64,000 nt of DNA from the NCBI RefSeq assembly GCF_004349265.1, contig NZ_SMFL01000005.1, positions 62,301 through 126,300 on the forward strand, given 5' to 3'. Positions 63,450 to 64,000 of the stretch are shown here, piece after piece. Under the pieces are notes generated by a model. That model did not search any database. It had not been told where the DNA came from and saw nothing but the letters and a program-made list of their open reading frames with translations. Each line of letters begins with the position of its first letter. The stretch's first letter is position 1. The stretch is from Dyadobacter psychrotolerans (GTDB lineage Bacteria; Bacteroidota; Bacteroidia; Cytophagales; Spirosomataceae). Both the position numbers and the translations under genes were made by a program.

Positions 63450-63553
63450 AAAATAGTTGTTCAGTCCGGCCATTATTTTAAAAACGCCCGCCAATTCTGA
63501 ATAATGCAGGTGGATATTTAATTGGATTTTATAAAAATTATCTGCGTTTTAAT

Positions 63554-64000
63554 ATGAAGTTTCCTCAACTGCTTTTTGTCCTTCTTTTTTCGTTCAATTG
63601 CTTTGGCCAGAGATCAGGAACTGAAGTAAAATACGATGAAACGGGTTGTTTATTTACAAGTTATAAAGGCCTTGTGATGGCTGGATACCAGGGATGGTTC
63701 ACAGCCGAGGGTGACGGAGCCGGTCGAGGCTTCCATCATTATCAAAAAGGTGGAAAGTTTGAGCCAGGTTTTGCATCTTTTGACTTTTGGCCTGATGTTT
63801 CTGAGTATCCCAAAACTTACAATACCAGTTTCAAATATGTCGGCGGCGAAACTGCCAAAGTGTACAGTCCTTATGATGAAGAAAGTGTGAACCTGCATTT
63901 TAAATGGATGAAGGAATATGGAATTGATGGCGTTTACATGCAGCGCTTTGTAAGCGAAATAAAAAGAGAAAGCGGGAAAAGGCATTTTAACAAGGTACTT
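63554..64000 (+). CDS. GH71/99-like secreted glycosidase (partial, runs off the window)
   Basis: The first 149 codons are present. A signal peptide (KFPQLLFVLLFSFNCFGQ) is followed by YKGLVMAGYQGWFTAEGDGA, the start of the GH71/99-like domain of Bacteroidota proteins. Later come SFDFWPDVSEYPKTY and HFKWMKEYGIDGVYMQRFVSE, which belong to the barrel of this family and point to alpha-mannan or alpha-glucan endo-glycosidase relatives such as endo-alpha-mannosidase. The catalytic residues lie further on and cannot be checked. It is alone in its direction after an SDR gene and 204 bases of non-coding DNA. Confidence 0.8.
   Translation, partial: MKFPQLLFVLLFSFNCFGQRSGTEVKYDETGCLFTSYKGLVMAGYQGWFTAEGDGAGRGFHHYQKGGKFEPGFASFDFWPDVSEYPKTYNTSFKYVGGETAKVYSPYDEESVNLHFKWMKEYGIDGVYMQRFVSEIKRESGKRHFNKVL

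Noticed and set aside
1..64000. Prophage, integrative element, CRISPR array or restriction system
   Set aside because: No integrase, phage structural gene, repeat-spacer pattern, methylase or endonuclease was found; the single transposase fragment is not part of a larger element.

Overview
The window reads as chromosomal DNA from a Bacteroidota, most likely a Cytophagales bacterium of the Dyadobacter/Spirosoma type. The basis is the protein families present: a CzcA pump fused to its outer-membrane component, a PepSY/flavoreductase with DUF2271 and ankyrin partners, DUF5683, DUF6496 and long PAS hybrid kinases. A few upstream regions also carry elements matching the Bacteroidota -7 consensus TAnnTTTG. 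The genus is inference. No rRNA, tRNA, CRISPR array or complete mobile element was recognised.

Layout. 1-4.3 kb: a phytoene-desaturase-like FAD enzyme, an SDR, a fatty-acid-hydroxylase-family membrane enzyme and a zinc-ribbon fragment of an IS1595-type transposase. 4.5-8.1 kb: a cysteine/sulfur locus with a cysteine desulfurase carrying a disordered N-terminal extension like those of family 2A encapsulin cargo, a serine O-acetyltransferase, a relic of an amino-acid permease and an Rrf2 regulator. No encapsulin shell gene is present, and the desulfurase start looks broken by one base. 8.4-16.9 kb: a secreted PIG-L deacetylase, a minus-strand operon of ankyrin protein, DUF2271 and PepSY/flavin reductase (probably metal/redox related), and an inositol-3-phosphate synthase behind a perfect palindrome. 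17-23.8 kb: a heavy-metal RND efflux operon with a TetR regulator that has an operator-like palindrome over its own start codon.

24-32.8 kb: three large sensor kinases (two hybrid, one multi-PAS) with no DNA-binding output gene beside them. 32.9-39.9 kb: an FAD oxidoreductase, DUF5683, small lipoproteins, a secreted GH2 beta-mannosidase/glucosaminidase-type enzyme and a CinA-type amidase. 39.9-58.5 kb: an alpha-glucan/trehalose island with GlgX, two TreZ copies, a TreY-MalQ fusion, an alpha-glucosidase and an exported trehalose-synthase-like GH13. Interspersed are stress-type genes: an AsmA-like DUF748 protein, a YodC-like protein, a YflT-like protein, two tandem DUF421 membrane proteins and a possible ferritin-like protein. 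58.7-64 kb: a low-affinity iron permease family protein, two SDRs, DUF6496, a lipoprotein, MscL, a DUF72 remnant and the start of a GH71/99-like glycosidase.

How it fits together (inference). GlgX would debranch glycogen, TreY would convert the maltodextrin end to maltooligosyltrehalose, TreZ would release trehalose, and the MalQ half of the fusion would rebuild short chains into usable substrate. With MscL and the small stress proteins nearby, 40-63 kb looks like an osmotic/desiccation stress region. The most unusual points are the shell-less encapsulin-type cargo locus with its start-codon lesion, the TreY-MalQ fusion, the exported TreS-like enzyme and several gene relics marking past deletions.
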